Assembly (NCBI GenBank): GCA_017860765.1
Contig: JAGDMY010000079.1
Coordinates: forward strand, 1-6,804
Reading direction: 5' to 3'
Length of the DNA stretch: 6,804 nucleotides
Origin: Chloroflexota bacterium
Lineage (GTDB): Bacteria; Chloroflexota; Dehalococcoidia; Dehalococcoidales; UBA3254
This document shows, piece by piece, positions 1 to 5,877 of this stretch (positions within the stretch are counted from its first letter, which is position 1; each line of letters begins with the position of its first letter). The notes beneath the pieces are model-generated. The model was not told where the DNA came from. It was given only the letters and a program-made list of their open reading frames with translations, and searched no databases. Both the position numbers and the translations under genes were made by a program.

Positions 1-1
1 C

Positions 2-784
2 GCCTATGAGCTGTATGAGAAGGGTATTCTCAATCAGGGGGATACCGACGGGCTGGAGCTCACTTATGGCAACCATGCTGCGATGATAGAGCTGATCCGC
101 AAAATCGGCCGCCGGGAGGGGCTGGGTGATATTCTGGCCGAAGGAGTGAGGCGTGCGGCGGCCATTATCGGTAAAAAAGCGGAAGACTATGCCATCCATA
201 TGAAGGGAATGGAGCCTCCGGCCTATGAACCCAGGGGGGCCAAGTCCCAGGGATTCAACTATGCCACCTCCAATATCGGTGCCAGTCATTGCTACGGGTA
301 TGCGGGACAGGAGATCTTCGGGGCCCGCTTCCCCCGGAAGGTCAACCGTTTCGGGGAGGCGGAAAATGCCGATATCGTAGTTTATAACCAGGACCGGACT
401 GCCATGACCGAGACCGGAATTGTCTGCGGGTTTGCCACCGGCTGGGACTGGGTGCCCGGGCTGTTCGGCAAAATGCTGGCTGCCGCTACGGGTATCAAGC
501 AGTTTTCTGAAGAAGACTACCTCTGGAAGGTCGGCGAGAGGATCATGAATCTGGAGCGCAGTTTTATCGTCCGCGAGGGCTTCGGACGGGAGCAAGACGG
601 GTTACCCCGCAGAATATTGACTGAGCCGCTGCTTTTTGAAGGACAGCCCGGCACAGGCTCAATAGTCAAGGACATGCAAGGCTTTCTGGATCGCTATTAC
701 GCGGTCCGCGGTTGGACTGCTCAGGGGGCGCCGTCGGCAGAAAAAATCCGGGAGCTGGGACTTGATTATGTGGTCCAACCATGA
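2..784 (+). CDS. Aldehyde:ferredoxin oxidoreductase, C-terminal part (5'-truncated by window edge)
   Basis: Tungsten (or molybdenum) pterin enzyme family that oxidises aldehydes to carboxylic acids, or reduces acids, with ferredoxin as electron partner in the cytoplasm of anaerobes. The reading frame is open from base 2 to the TGA at 782-784, giving 260 residues; full-length members have about 600, so the N-terminal pterin-binding domain and the first three cluster cysteines lie outside. Family signatures seen, numbered from the fragment start: an LAEGV segment near 46, EPRG at 76-79, YATSNIGASHC at 87-97, and ETGIVC with Cys142. This Cys is placed like the fourth [4Fe-4S] ligand, which in the Pyrococcus enzyme sits in a D-x-x-G-L-C motif. 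The C-terminus ends in the usual RGW...G.P...K..ELGL pattern. The ATG at 83 is internal, because conserved sequence continues upstream of it. A MoaD-like gene follows after 54 bp. The substrate cannot be told from this part. Confidence 0.93.
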   Translation, partial: AYELYEKGILNQGDTDGLELTYGNHAAMIELIRKIGRREGLGDILAEGVRRAAAIIGKKAEDYAIHMKGMEPPAYEPRGAKSQGFNYATSNIGASHCYGYAGQEIFGARFPRKVNRFGEAENADIVVYNQDRTAMTETGIVCGFATGWDWVPGLFGKMLAAATGIKQFSEEDYLWKVGERIMNLERSFIVREGFGREQDGLPRRILTEPLLFEGQPGTGSIVKDMQGFLDRYYAVRGWTAQGAPSAEKIRELGLDYVVQP

Positions 785-838
785 CCGCTCTGAGGAATTC
801 TATCAATGACCTGACCCTGGGGAGGAGGAATTAACGCC

Positions 839-1111
839 ATGAGCGTTAAAGTGATAATAGCGGAGACCTTCCAATCTGCCACCGGCGGTCTGGAGGCGGT
901 GGAAGTTGAAGGAAAAACCCTCGGCCAATGCCTGAAAGAGGCGGTCAAGAAATATCCGGGCCTGCAAACACTCTGGTTCAAATCAGACAAGCGGCTGGCG
1001 CCCTATATTCTGGTCCTGATTAATGGAGAAAATACCAGCCAGAACAAGCTCAGTCGCAAAATAAATGCCGGGGATGAAATCTATCCCATGCTGATAATCG
1101 GCGGGGGATAA
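839..1111 (+). CDS. MoaD/ThiS-family sulfur carrier protein
   Basis: Small 90-residue ubiquitin-like beta-grasp protein. Proteins of this family carry a thiocarboxylate on the C-terminal glycine and donate sulfur during molybdopterin/tungstopterin (MoaD) or thiazole (ThiS) synthesis. Seen here: an early beta-strand pair (residues 1-8 and 19-25), a helix around 28-38 followed by YPGL, a VLINGE strand-turn at about 58-63, the AGDEI segment near 76-80, and a C-terminal IIGGG. The terminal Gly-Gly is the functional hallmark. The start is supported by a purine-rich GGGGAGGAGG at 819-828, 10 nt before the ATG. It lies 54 bp behind the aldehyde:ferredoxin oxidoreductase, so a role in that enzyme's pterin cofactor is likely. 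Such dedicated MoaD copies are common beside these oxidoreductases. A ThiS role is less likely from context. Confidence 0.85.
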   Translation: MSVKVIIAETFQSATGGLEAVEVEGKTLGQCLKEAVKKYPGLQTLWFKSDKRLAPYILVLINGENTSQNKLSRKINAGDEIYPMLIIGGG

Positions 1112-1130
1112 AAGGGAAACCTCGCAGCAC

Positions 1131-1153
1131 CTGATACCCGACGGGTCAGATTT
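1131..1153 (+). terminator. Weak hairpin after the MoaD-like gene, possible terminator
   Basis: CTGA-TA-CCC-GAC-GGG-TCAG can fold into a seven-pair stem with a two-base bulge and a three-base loop, starting 19 nt after the MoaD-like stop codon. Only three T follow directly, so as a rho-independent terminator it is weak. Its position between two genes that seem separately expressed is the main support. Confidence 0.3.
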
Positions 1154-1181
1154 GGCTTACATTCCCTGGATGTGCTAGAAT
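1152..1181 (+). promoter_or_regulatory. Candidate extended -10 promoter for the 40-residue ORF
   Basis: A TTGGCT box (1152-1157, four of six to TTGACA) and TAGAAT (1176-1181, five of six to TATAAT) are separated by 18 nt. A TG one base before the -10 gives an extended -10 (TGCTAGAAT). Transcription would start near 1188, about 33 nt before the ATG at 1221. Inferred from consensus only. Confidence 0.5.
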
Positions 1182-1220
1182 TGTTAGGTTGTCAATAAAA
1201 ATGTAGGAAAGAGTACCGCC

Positions 1221-1343
1221 ATGGCCGAGAAAAAATTGACCGACTTAAAAGAATTCATTGAGAGCGTCAATAAAAAAAATAAGAATCAAAACGGCAAAAA
1301 AATTCAATTTGCCTTTGTTAATAAGAAGAGAAAGCCGAGTTAA
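1221..1343 (+). CDS. Small, highly basic protein of unknown function (40 residues)
   Basis: I do not recognise this protein. It starts with ATG at 1221, 9 nt after AGGAAAG (1205-1211), and ends at TAA 1341-1343. It has 11 Lys and 1 Arg against 4 acidic residues, and 5 Asn. A short amphipathic stretch at about 3-16 (EKKLTDLKEFIESV) is followed by a KN-rich linker, a short hydrophobic patch IQFAFV at 28-33 and the tail NKKRKPS. There is no cysteine, signal peptide or membrane helix. Its own candidate promoter, a good ribosome binding site and a coding-like composition argue that it is real. The stop overlaps the stop of the opposite-strand radical SAM gene by 4 nt (tail to tail). Base composition is more AT-rich than its neighbours. 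Binding to nucleic acid or an acidic surface is possible from charge alone, but that is a guess. Confidence 0.6.
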   Translation: MAEKKLTDLKEFIESVNKKNKNQNGKKIQFAFVNKKRKPS

Positions 1344-2398
1344 TCAACCGCGTTATTTTCCGCTTCCTCGAACGGGTGTCCCTTGCGGGTGAAGTCCGGC
1401 AAATAATTGGCCGGTGCATCCATCTCCTGAAGCCATCCATTTTCCAGCCCCAGCTTCTCCTGAATCCTGACTACCGCCAAATACTCCTCATAGGCAATGG
1501 TTCGGGCTAAGAGCGGTATGCCGTGGGCTTTATGGCAGGGAAAATATTGCGACATGATGCTCACTGCTACAGACGAAGAGACCTCTCTGGCCAGCCAGGT
1601 CAGCGACTCCTCGCTGCCGGCCAGGCCTTGCGGAAGAATCAAATGACGGACAATCAGGCCCCGGTAAGCCACCTCGTTTTCATCCACCTGTAAATCGCCG
1701 ACCTGGCGGTACATCTCCTGTATGGCCTGGCGGTTGTGCGTTACATAGTCCGGCACCTGAGAATATTTTTGCCCGTTGGCCTCGGAAGAGTAGCGGATAT
1801 CGGGCAGGTAGATATCGATTACCCCTTCCAGTGCTTTAAGGGTCTCCAGGGAATCGTATCCTCCGGTGTTATAGACCAGCGGCAAATGCAGTCCCTGCGG
1901 CACGGCCTCCATTAACGCCCCGACTATTTGCGGGACAAAATGGGAAGGTGATACCAGGTTGATATTATGGCACCTGAGCTTGTCCTGGAGATAAAGCATC
2001 TCTTCAGCCAGGGTCTGGCAGTCGGTTTCATTGGCCTGCTGAATTTCGTAATTCTGGCTTATTTGATAGTTCTGACAATAGACACAGCGCATGTTGCAGT
2101 TGCCGAAAAAAATAGTGCCCGAACCACGTGTGCCGGAAAGGGCCGGCTCCTCTCCGTGATGAGCGCAATAGGAAGAAATGATCGGCCTCCTCCCTGAATG
2201 ACAAAAACCCCGCTGGTCGCCCAGACGGTCGATACCGCAGCGCCAGGGGCAGATGTCGCAAGCAGCCAGCCGATTTTCCAGCTCCTCAGCACGCCGCTGC
2301 AGTTCACCCGAACGGAATAAATCCAGATAACCTGGTTCAATAAGGCCCATATCAATATAATTTTGCCTCAAAACGAGCCTGAAAAGCAAATGATTCAA
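1340..2398 (-). CDS. PflX-like (COG1313) radical SAM protein
   Basis: Cytoplasmic radical SAM iron-sulfur protein resembling pyruvate formate-lyase activating enzymes; the true substrate of this PflX/COG1313 group is not known to me. With the TTG start used here (352 residues), the radical SAM cluster motif is CNMRCVYC with Cys101, Cys105 and Cys108. The N-terminal family-specific cysteines are Cys47, Cys50, Cys54 and Cys66 (CDICPWRC and GFC), which could hold a second metal site. YNTGGY at 176-181 and LPDIRY at 198-203 are further family-like segments. Start choice: GTG at 2410 has its GGGAG directly abutting, with no spacer. TTG at 2398 lies 9 nt after GGGAGGTG (minus strand, 2408-2415), an excellent Shine-Dalgarno sequence, so 2398 is preferred. 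The gene diverges from the presenilin-like gene and converges on the 40-residue ORF. No glycyl-radical enzyme partner is visible in the window. Confidence 0.9.
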   Translation of the reverse strand: MNHLLFRLVLRQNYIDMGLIEPGYLDLFRSGELQRRAEELENRLAACDICPWRCGIDRLGDQRGFCHSGRRPIISSYCAHHGEEPALSGTRGSGTIFFGNCNMRCVYCQNYQISQNYEIQQANETDCQTLAEEMLYLQDKLRCHNINLVSPSHFVPQIVGALMEAVPQGLHLPLVYNTGGYDSLETLKALEGVIDIYLPDIRYSSEANGQKYSQVPDYVTHNRQAIQEMYRQVGDLQVDENEVAYRGLIVRHLILPQGLAGSEESLTWLAREVSSSVAVSIMSQYFPCHKAHGIPLLARTIAYEEYLAVVRIQEKLGLENGWLQEMDAPANYLPDFTRKGHPFEEAENNAVD

Positions 2399-2407
2399 CC
2401 CAGAAGA

Positions 2408-2415
2408 CACCTCCC
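2408..2415 (-). promoter_or_regulatory. Ribosome binding site deciding the TTG start of the radical SAM gene
   Basis: Read on the minus strand, GGGAGGTG matches the 16S rRNA 3' end at seven of eight positions (AGGAGGTG). It stands 9 nt before TTG at 2398-2396. The in-frame GTG at 2410-2408 is itself the last three bases of this site, so it cannot easily be both binding site and start codon. Confidence 0.65.
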
Positions 2416-2498
2416 GGTTTAGCCGGTGCGGACAGGAAAAAGGCCATACCCTTTCCCCCGTAAGGATCAGCGCACGCGCCGGTAATGAGATCTTTCTA

Positions 2499-2507
2499 TG
2501 GTATGAT
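2499..2507 (+). promoter_or_regulatory. Candidate extended -10 promoter for the presenilin-like gene
   Basis: TGGTATGAT contains a TG-n extension and TATGAT (five of six to TATAAT). No convincing -35 box is found 16-18 nt upstream, as often tolerated with an extended -10. The predicted start near 2514 leaves about 26 nt of leader, containing AAGGAG at 2525-2530. The 129 bp between the two divergent genes (2411-2539) hold no other clear signal. Confidence 0.45.
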
Positions 2508-2539
2508 ATTAATGGCGGAGTGTTAAGGAGCGCCTCTTT

Positions 2540-3433
2540 TTGGCAGGAAGTACCCGGGTAAAGAAAAAGATCAGCCTGGAGCCCATGTTATGGAGCAGCC
2601 TTATGTACCTCCTGGGGCTGGTCTTTTTGTTCTATTACCTTTATCCGCGGGTGAAAGCTTATATAGAGTCCAACCAGATAGCCGTCCCGGAGGTATCCCT
2701 GGGCCCTATTCTGGCCTATTTTTTCGGAGTGGTGGTGGTGCTGGGAGTAGTCCTTTTTTTTATTCCGGTATCGAAGCTTAAATTCGTTCTGAGAGTCCTC
2801 TTCGCCATTTTGTACGGCTGGGGGATGGTCATCATTCTCGGCCTGGCCCTGCCGGCGGAAGCGGCCATCGGCCTCGGCGCCGCTGTAGCCTTATGGTGGC
2901 TTTTCCTGCCCCTGGTCTGGCTGCAAAATATCCTTTTACTGGTTACTCTGGTGGCTGTGGGAGCGGTCTTTGGAACGCTGGTCCCACCCTGGACGGTGGT
3001 CTGGATACTGCTGGCAGTTTCCGTCTACGATATTGTCGCGGTTGTGCTGGGATACATGATGTGGCTGGCCAAGAAGTTGTCCGAGTCTGATACTCTTCCC
3101 GCTTTTATCCTGCCTAAAAAAGCTCGCGATTGGACCTTGAACCTGAGGGGTTCCAGCGTGAGAAAGCTTTTTGAGGAGGAAAGCGCCGAAAGGGATTTTT
3201 CCCTCCTGGGGGGAGGAGACATTGGTTTTCCGCTGGTGTTTGTGGCCTCGGTATTTTCTGCCTACGGCTTTTCGACCGCGCTGGTGGTGGCAGGAGCTTC
3301 CCTCGCCGGCTTGATTTTCGCCTATCTGCTGCAGATTTTTCTTCTGAAAGGAAAACCCCTGCCAGCCCTGCCTCCGATTTGCTTTCTGGCGGTGATCGGA
3401 TTCCTGGGGGTATATTTCACTTCCCTCCATTGA
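2540..3433 (+). CDS. Presenilin/signal-peptide-peptidase-like intramembrane aspartyl protease (A22 type)
   Basis: Predicted membrane protease that would cut transmembrane segments of substrate proteins inside the bilayer, using two aspartates. The 297 residues hold about nine hydrophobic helices, near 17-36, 54-76, 82-103, 106-126, 128-147, 151-175, 222-243, 246-269 and 277-295. All three family hallmarks are present in the right helices: Tyr163-Asp164 (YD) in helix 6, GGGD with Asp227 (the GxGD motif) in helix 7, and Pro275-Ala276-Leu277 (PAL) at helix 9. A hydrophilic charged loop (176-221) separates helices 6 and 7, as in presenilins. Length and aspartate spacing are close to the archaeal presenilin homologue PSH (about 301 residues; aspartates at 162 and 220, from memory). 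The start is TTG at 2540, 9 nt after AAGGAG (2525-2530). There is no cleavable signal peptide; a basic N-terminus (RVKKK) precedes helix 1. Its substrate is unknown and no neighbour suggests one. Confidence 0.88.
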   Translation: MAGSTRVKKKISLEPMLWSSLMYLLGLVFLFYYLYPRVKAYIESNQIAVPEVSLGPILAYFFGVVVVLGVVLFFIPVSKLKFVLRVLFAILYGWGMVIILGLALPAEAAIGLGAAVALWWLFLPLVWLQNILLLVTLVAVGAVFGTLVPPWTVVWILLAVSVYDIVAVVLGYMMWLAKKLSESDTLPAFILPKKARDWTLNLRGSSVRKLFEEESAERDFSLLGGGDIGFPLVFVASVFSAYGFSTALVVAGASLAGLIFAYLLQIFLLKGKPLPALPPICFLAVIGFLGVYFTSLH

Positions 3434-3506
3434 GACCGTTTTCCCAATTAAAAAAAGGGCGCCGGGATAACGAAAAATTCTTTTTATAAAACCTCTCCAA
3501 AAATAC

Positions 3507-3535
3507 TTGACAATAAACTGAATTAGTGTTATTAA
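3507..3535 (+). promoter_or_regulatory. Promoter of the kamA/ATP-grasp operon
   Basis: A perfect -35 box TTGACA (3507-3512) and TATTAA (3530-3535, four of six) are separated by 17 nt in AT-rich surroundings. Transcription would start near 3542, giving a leader of about 64 nt before the GTG at 3606. This is the best promoter in the window and marks the operon as a unit separate from the presenilin-like gene. Confidence 0.65.
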
Positions 3536-3561
3536 ATTATCAAAGATGCTAAATAGCAAAC

Positions 3562-3585
3562 GGTGCCGAATTTGAGCACCAAATT
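3562..3585 (+). promoter_or_regulatory. Overlapping inverted repeats in the kamA leader
   Basis: Two short inverted repeats share bases and cannot form together: GGTGC (3562-3566) with GCACC (3576-3580), and AATTTG (3569-3574) with CAAATT (3580-3585, spacer AGCAC). They lie just downstream of the predicted transcription start and 9-10 nt before the GAGGAG ribosome binding site (3595-3600). They could be an operator for a dimeric repressor or a small RNA switch. No known riboswitch consensus is recognised. Confidence 0.3.
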
Positions 3586-3605
3586 ATAAAAATTGAGGAG
3601 AAAAA

Positions 3606-4898
3606 GTGACAGCATCATCGGTAAACTCAGAGACTCTGATTCAAGCGGAAGGAGAACCCCCCTTAGGTATGATGGGGGTTCAGGAGGAAGACGAACCCCC
3701 GAGTAAACGTTGTCTGACAATTAAAGACAGGTACTTTAGTAATGTCCCGGAGAAGGACTGGAACGACTGGAAATGGCAGTTTCGTCATCGAATCACCTCG
3801 GTTGAAGAATTAACCCGGTACATCCCCCTCTCATCCAAGGAACAAGCGGAAATAAAACTAGTCATCAGCAGATACCCCTTTGCAGTGACCCCCTACTATC
3901 TTTCTTTGATTGATCCCGAAGATAAGAATGACCCTATCAGAAAGCAGTCTGTCCCTTGTTTTGAGGAAATAACGATGGCTGATATGGGCCAGGAAGACCC
4001 CCTCGAGGAAAAGAGAGACTCGGTAGTACCCGGATTGGTCCATCGTTACCCGGATAGGGTACTCATGGTTCTTACTGACATCTGTCCCATGTTCTGCCGT
4101 CATTGCACTCGAAAACGGGAGTGGCAGCACGGTGGATGGGTACGCAAAGTGGAAGATATCGAGCCTATGCTGGACTACATCCGCCACAACCCTCAAGTAA
4201 GGGATGTTATTATTTCGGGTGGCGATGTGTTGACGCTGTCCACCGACCGGTTGGAGAAGGTCCTCTACAAGTTGAGGAAAATAGAACATCTGGAGATAAT
4301 CCGCATCGGTTCGCGGTATCCGGTGGTCCTGCCCCAGCGTATTGATGATGAGCTGTGCGATATGCTGTCCAAATACAGCCCCATCTGGTTTAATACCCAT
4401 TTCAATCATCCCAATGAAGTTACTCCGGAAGCGGCGCGGGCCTGCGACAGGTTATTGAGAGCGGGTGTGCCGGTAAATAACCAGACGGTTTTATTGCGTG
4501 GGATCAACGATAGTGTGGAGACCCAGCTAAAGCTTTCTCACTGTCTCTTGAAGGCCAAAGTCCGCCCCTACTACCTCTTCCAGTGTGATGAGGTGCAGGG
4601 TACGGAGCATTTAAGGACACCTGTGGAGACAGGTATTCAGATTATTGACGGCATGCGTGGGCACACCTCAGGTCTGGCCGTACCGACCTTTGTCATCGAC
4701 CTGCCTTCAGGCGGGGGCAAAGTGCCGCTGCAGCCGGACTATGTGCTCTCGCACACCAGTGAACGCTTGATACTGAGGAACTATCAGGGACACATCATGA
4801 CCTTCCGGAATCCGGGGGCGGATTTAGCCCAGCCGAGGATGAAGACTCGCGCGGAAGAAGTGGCAATAGATGAAGATAGGGCTCTCGTTCGATCTTAA
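3606..4898 (+). CDS. kamA: KamA-family radical SAM aminomutase (lysine 2,3-aminomutase homologue)
   Basis: Radical SAM/PLP enzyme of the family that interconverts L-lysine and L-beta-lysine. It has 430 residues from a GTG start 5 nt after GAGGAG. From memory it aligns with clostridial lysine 2,3-aminomutase with a constant offset of 35: CPMFCRHC with Cys160/164/167 (C125/129/132), Arg169 (R134, substrate carboxylate), Asp328 in QCDEVQG (D293) and Asp365 in VIDLPSGGG (D330), both gripping the lysine side-chain amine, and Lys372 (K337, the PLP lysine). Retaining both Asp points to lysine rather than glutamate as substrate. Two oddities are seen. There are 35 extra N-terminal residues, acidic and Pro-rich. 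None of the four zinc cysteines remains (positions of C268, 375, 377 and 380 are Ser303, Pro410, Met412 and Arg415), and the C-terminus is about 20 residues shorter. The gene overlaps the next by 29 nt. No AblB-type acetyltransferase is seen in the window, so a compatible-solute role is not indicated. Confidence 0.92.
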   Translation: MTASSVNSETLIQAEGEPPLGMMGVQEEDEPPSKRCLTIKDRYFSNVPEKDWNDWKWQFRHRITSVEELTRYIPLSSKEQAEIKLVISRYPFAVTPYYLSLIDPEDKNDPIRKQSVPCFEEITMADMGQEDPLEEKRDSVVPGLVHRYPDRVLMVLTDICPMFCRHCTRKREWQHGGWVRKVEDIEPMLDYIRHNPQVRDVIISGGDVLTLSTDRLEKVLYKLRKIEHLEIIRIGSRYPVVLPQRIDDELCDMLSKYSPIWFNTHFNHPNEVTPEAARACDRLLRAGVPVNNQTVLLRGINDSVETQLKLSHCLLKAKVRPYYLFQCDEVQGTEHLRTPVETGIQIIDGMRGHTSGLAVPTFVIDLPSGGGKVPLQPDYVLSHTSERLILRNYQGHIMTFRNPGADLAQPRMKTRAEEVAIDEDRALVRS

Positions 4899-5877
4899 AG
4901 AGGCTGTATCTCTCGGAAAGGATCAACCGGAAGATGCACTGGAGGAATATGATTCCCTGGAAACGGTAGGCGCCCTGCAAGCCGCCATTGAGGCCAAAGG
5001 CCATGAGGTGGTGAAGCTGGGGGGAGGCCGCGAGTTTCTGAATCACATCCTCCGCGAAAAAGTAGACTTTGTATTCAACATCTCCGAAGGGCTGGGGGGT
5101 TATCGCAGCCGTGAGGCGCAGATTCCTTCAGTCCTGGAGATGCTGGATATCCCCTACTCAGGCGCAGATCCGCAGTGTCTGGCTGTATGCCTGGATAAAC
5201 ACCTCACCAAGAAGATCGTTTCCTGGGAAGGTCTGGCTACTCCCAAATGGACGGTTGTCAATCAGTCTCAGCTTAAATCTTTGGATTGGAATTCCCTGCC
5301 ATCTCCGGCCTTTATCAAACCGGTTTGGGAAGGTTCCAGCAAGGGCATTCGACTTAGCTCTCTGGTACGCAGACCGGAACAGTTGAAGACGCAGGTCACT
5401 GACCTTGTTCAGCGCTATCAGCAGCCCGTGCTGGTAGAGGAATATATTTCCGGTGATGAAGTCACTGTGGGTGTAATTGGAAACTATCCGCCCGGAGTAC
5501 TGGGAATCATGCGAGTCGTCCCCCGCAAGAAGGATGCCGATTTTGTTTACTCGCTGGAGGTAAAGCGAGATTACGAGAATCTGGTTGATTATGAATGCCC
5601 GGCGAAGCTGGAGAAAAAGACTTTACAGCGCCTCCAGGAAGACAGCCTGAAAGCTTTTGCGGTACTCGAATGCCGGGATTTTGCCAGGGTAGATTTCCGG
5701 GTCGGACCGGATGGAACGCCCTATTTCCTGGAGATTAATCCCCTCGCAGGCTTGAACCCGCGCAGCAGTGATCTTGTTATTATGGCCAGGTTAATCGGCC
5801 TTAAATATAATGAGCTGATTGGCTCCATTCTGGATGCAGCTGTCGGGAGAAGCCGTGCGGGTCGCTCTGGTTTATAA
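4870..5877 (+). CDS. D-Ala-D-Ala-ligase-like ATP-grasp protein, first copy
   Basis: A 335-residue ATP-grasp enzyme. The fold activates a carboxylate as acyl phosphate with ATP and joins it to an amine. Seen in order: an N-terminal Rossmann-like lobe starting MKIGLSFD, with FNISEGLGG at 69-77 and SREAQIPSVLEMLDIPYSG at 80-98 (Ddl-like), Lys110 (LDK), FIKP at 148-151 with Lys150, the glycine-rich loop GSSKGI at 155-160, VEEYISGDEVTV at 189-200, the metal-binding segment VDFR at 274-277, and LEINPLAGLNPRSSD at 287-301 with Glu288 and Asn290. The last loop differs from cell-wall Ddl enzymes, so a housekeeping D-Ala-D-Ala ligase is unlikely. The ATG at 4870 lies inside the end of kamA (29 nt overlap), preceded by a modest GGAAG at 4853-4857; translation is probably coupled. 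From context it may ligate the KamA product. The actual substrates are unknown. Confidence 0.85.
   Translation: MKIGLSFDLKEAVSLGKDQPEDALEEYDSLETVGALQAAIEAKGHEVVKLGGGREFLNHILREKVDFVFNISEGLGGYRSREAQIPSVLEMLDIPYSGADPQCLAVCLDKHLTKKIVSWEGLATPKWTVVNQSQLKSLDWNSLPSPAFIKPVWEGSSKGIRLSSLVRRPEQLKTQVTDLVQRYQQPVLVEEYISGDEVTVGVIGNYPPGVLGIMRVVPRKKDADFVYSLEVKRDYENLVDYECPAKLEKKTLQRLQEDSLKAFAVLECRDFARVDFRVGPDGTPYFLEINPLAGLNPRSSDLVIMARLIGLKYNELIGSILDAAVGRSRAGRSGL

Noticed and set aside
781..834. A 17-codon frame whose ATG overlaps the TGA of the oxidoreductase gene (ATGA) and which ends 4 nt before the MoaD-like start
   Set aside because: Too short, no recognisable sequence, and its last codons are simply the ribosome binding site of the next gene; the ATGA overlap is probably chance.
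2461..2490. GC-rich GCGCACGCGC stretch in the divergent intergenic region as an operator
   Set aside because: It is not a clean palindrome, and no second copy or known binding consensus is seen.
3434..3490. A- and T-rich runs after the presenilin-like gene as a terminator
   Set aside because: AAAAATTCTTTTT can pair only through A:T and there is no GC-rich stem before a T run, so I do not call a terminator.
2936..3559. 207-residue minus-strand frame opposite the presenilin-like gene
   Set aside because: It is rich in Gln, His, Arg and Lys, as expected for the antisense of membrane-helix codons, has no known motif, and runs through the kamA promoter.
3858..4409. 183-residue minus-strand frame opposite kamA
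   Set aside because: It covers conserved radical SAM motifs of the sense gene and has no recognisable family of its own.
4870..5877. Housekeeping D-alanine-D-alanine ligase (ddl)
   Set aside because: The ATP-grasp motifs match, but the C-terminal substrate loop (NPLAGLNPRSSD) and the co-operonic second ligase and KamA argue against a cell-wall Ddl.
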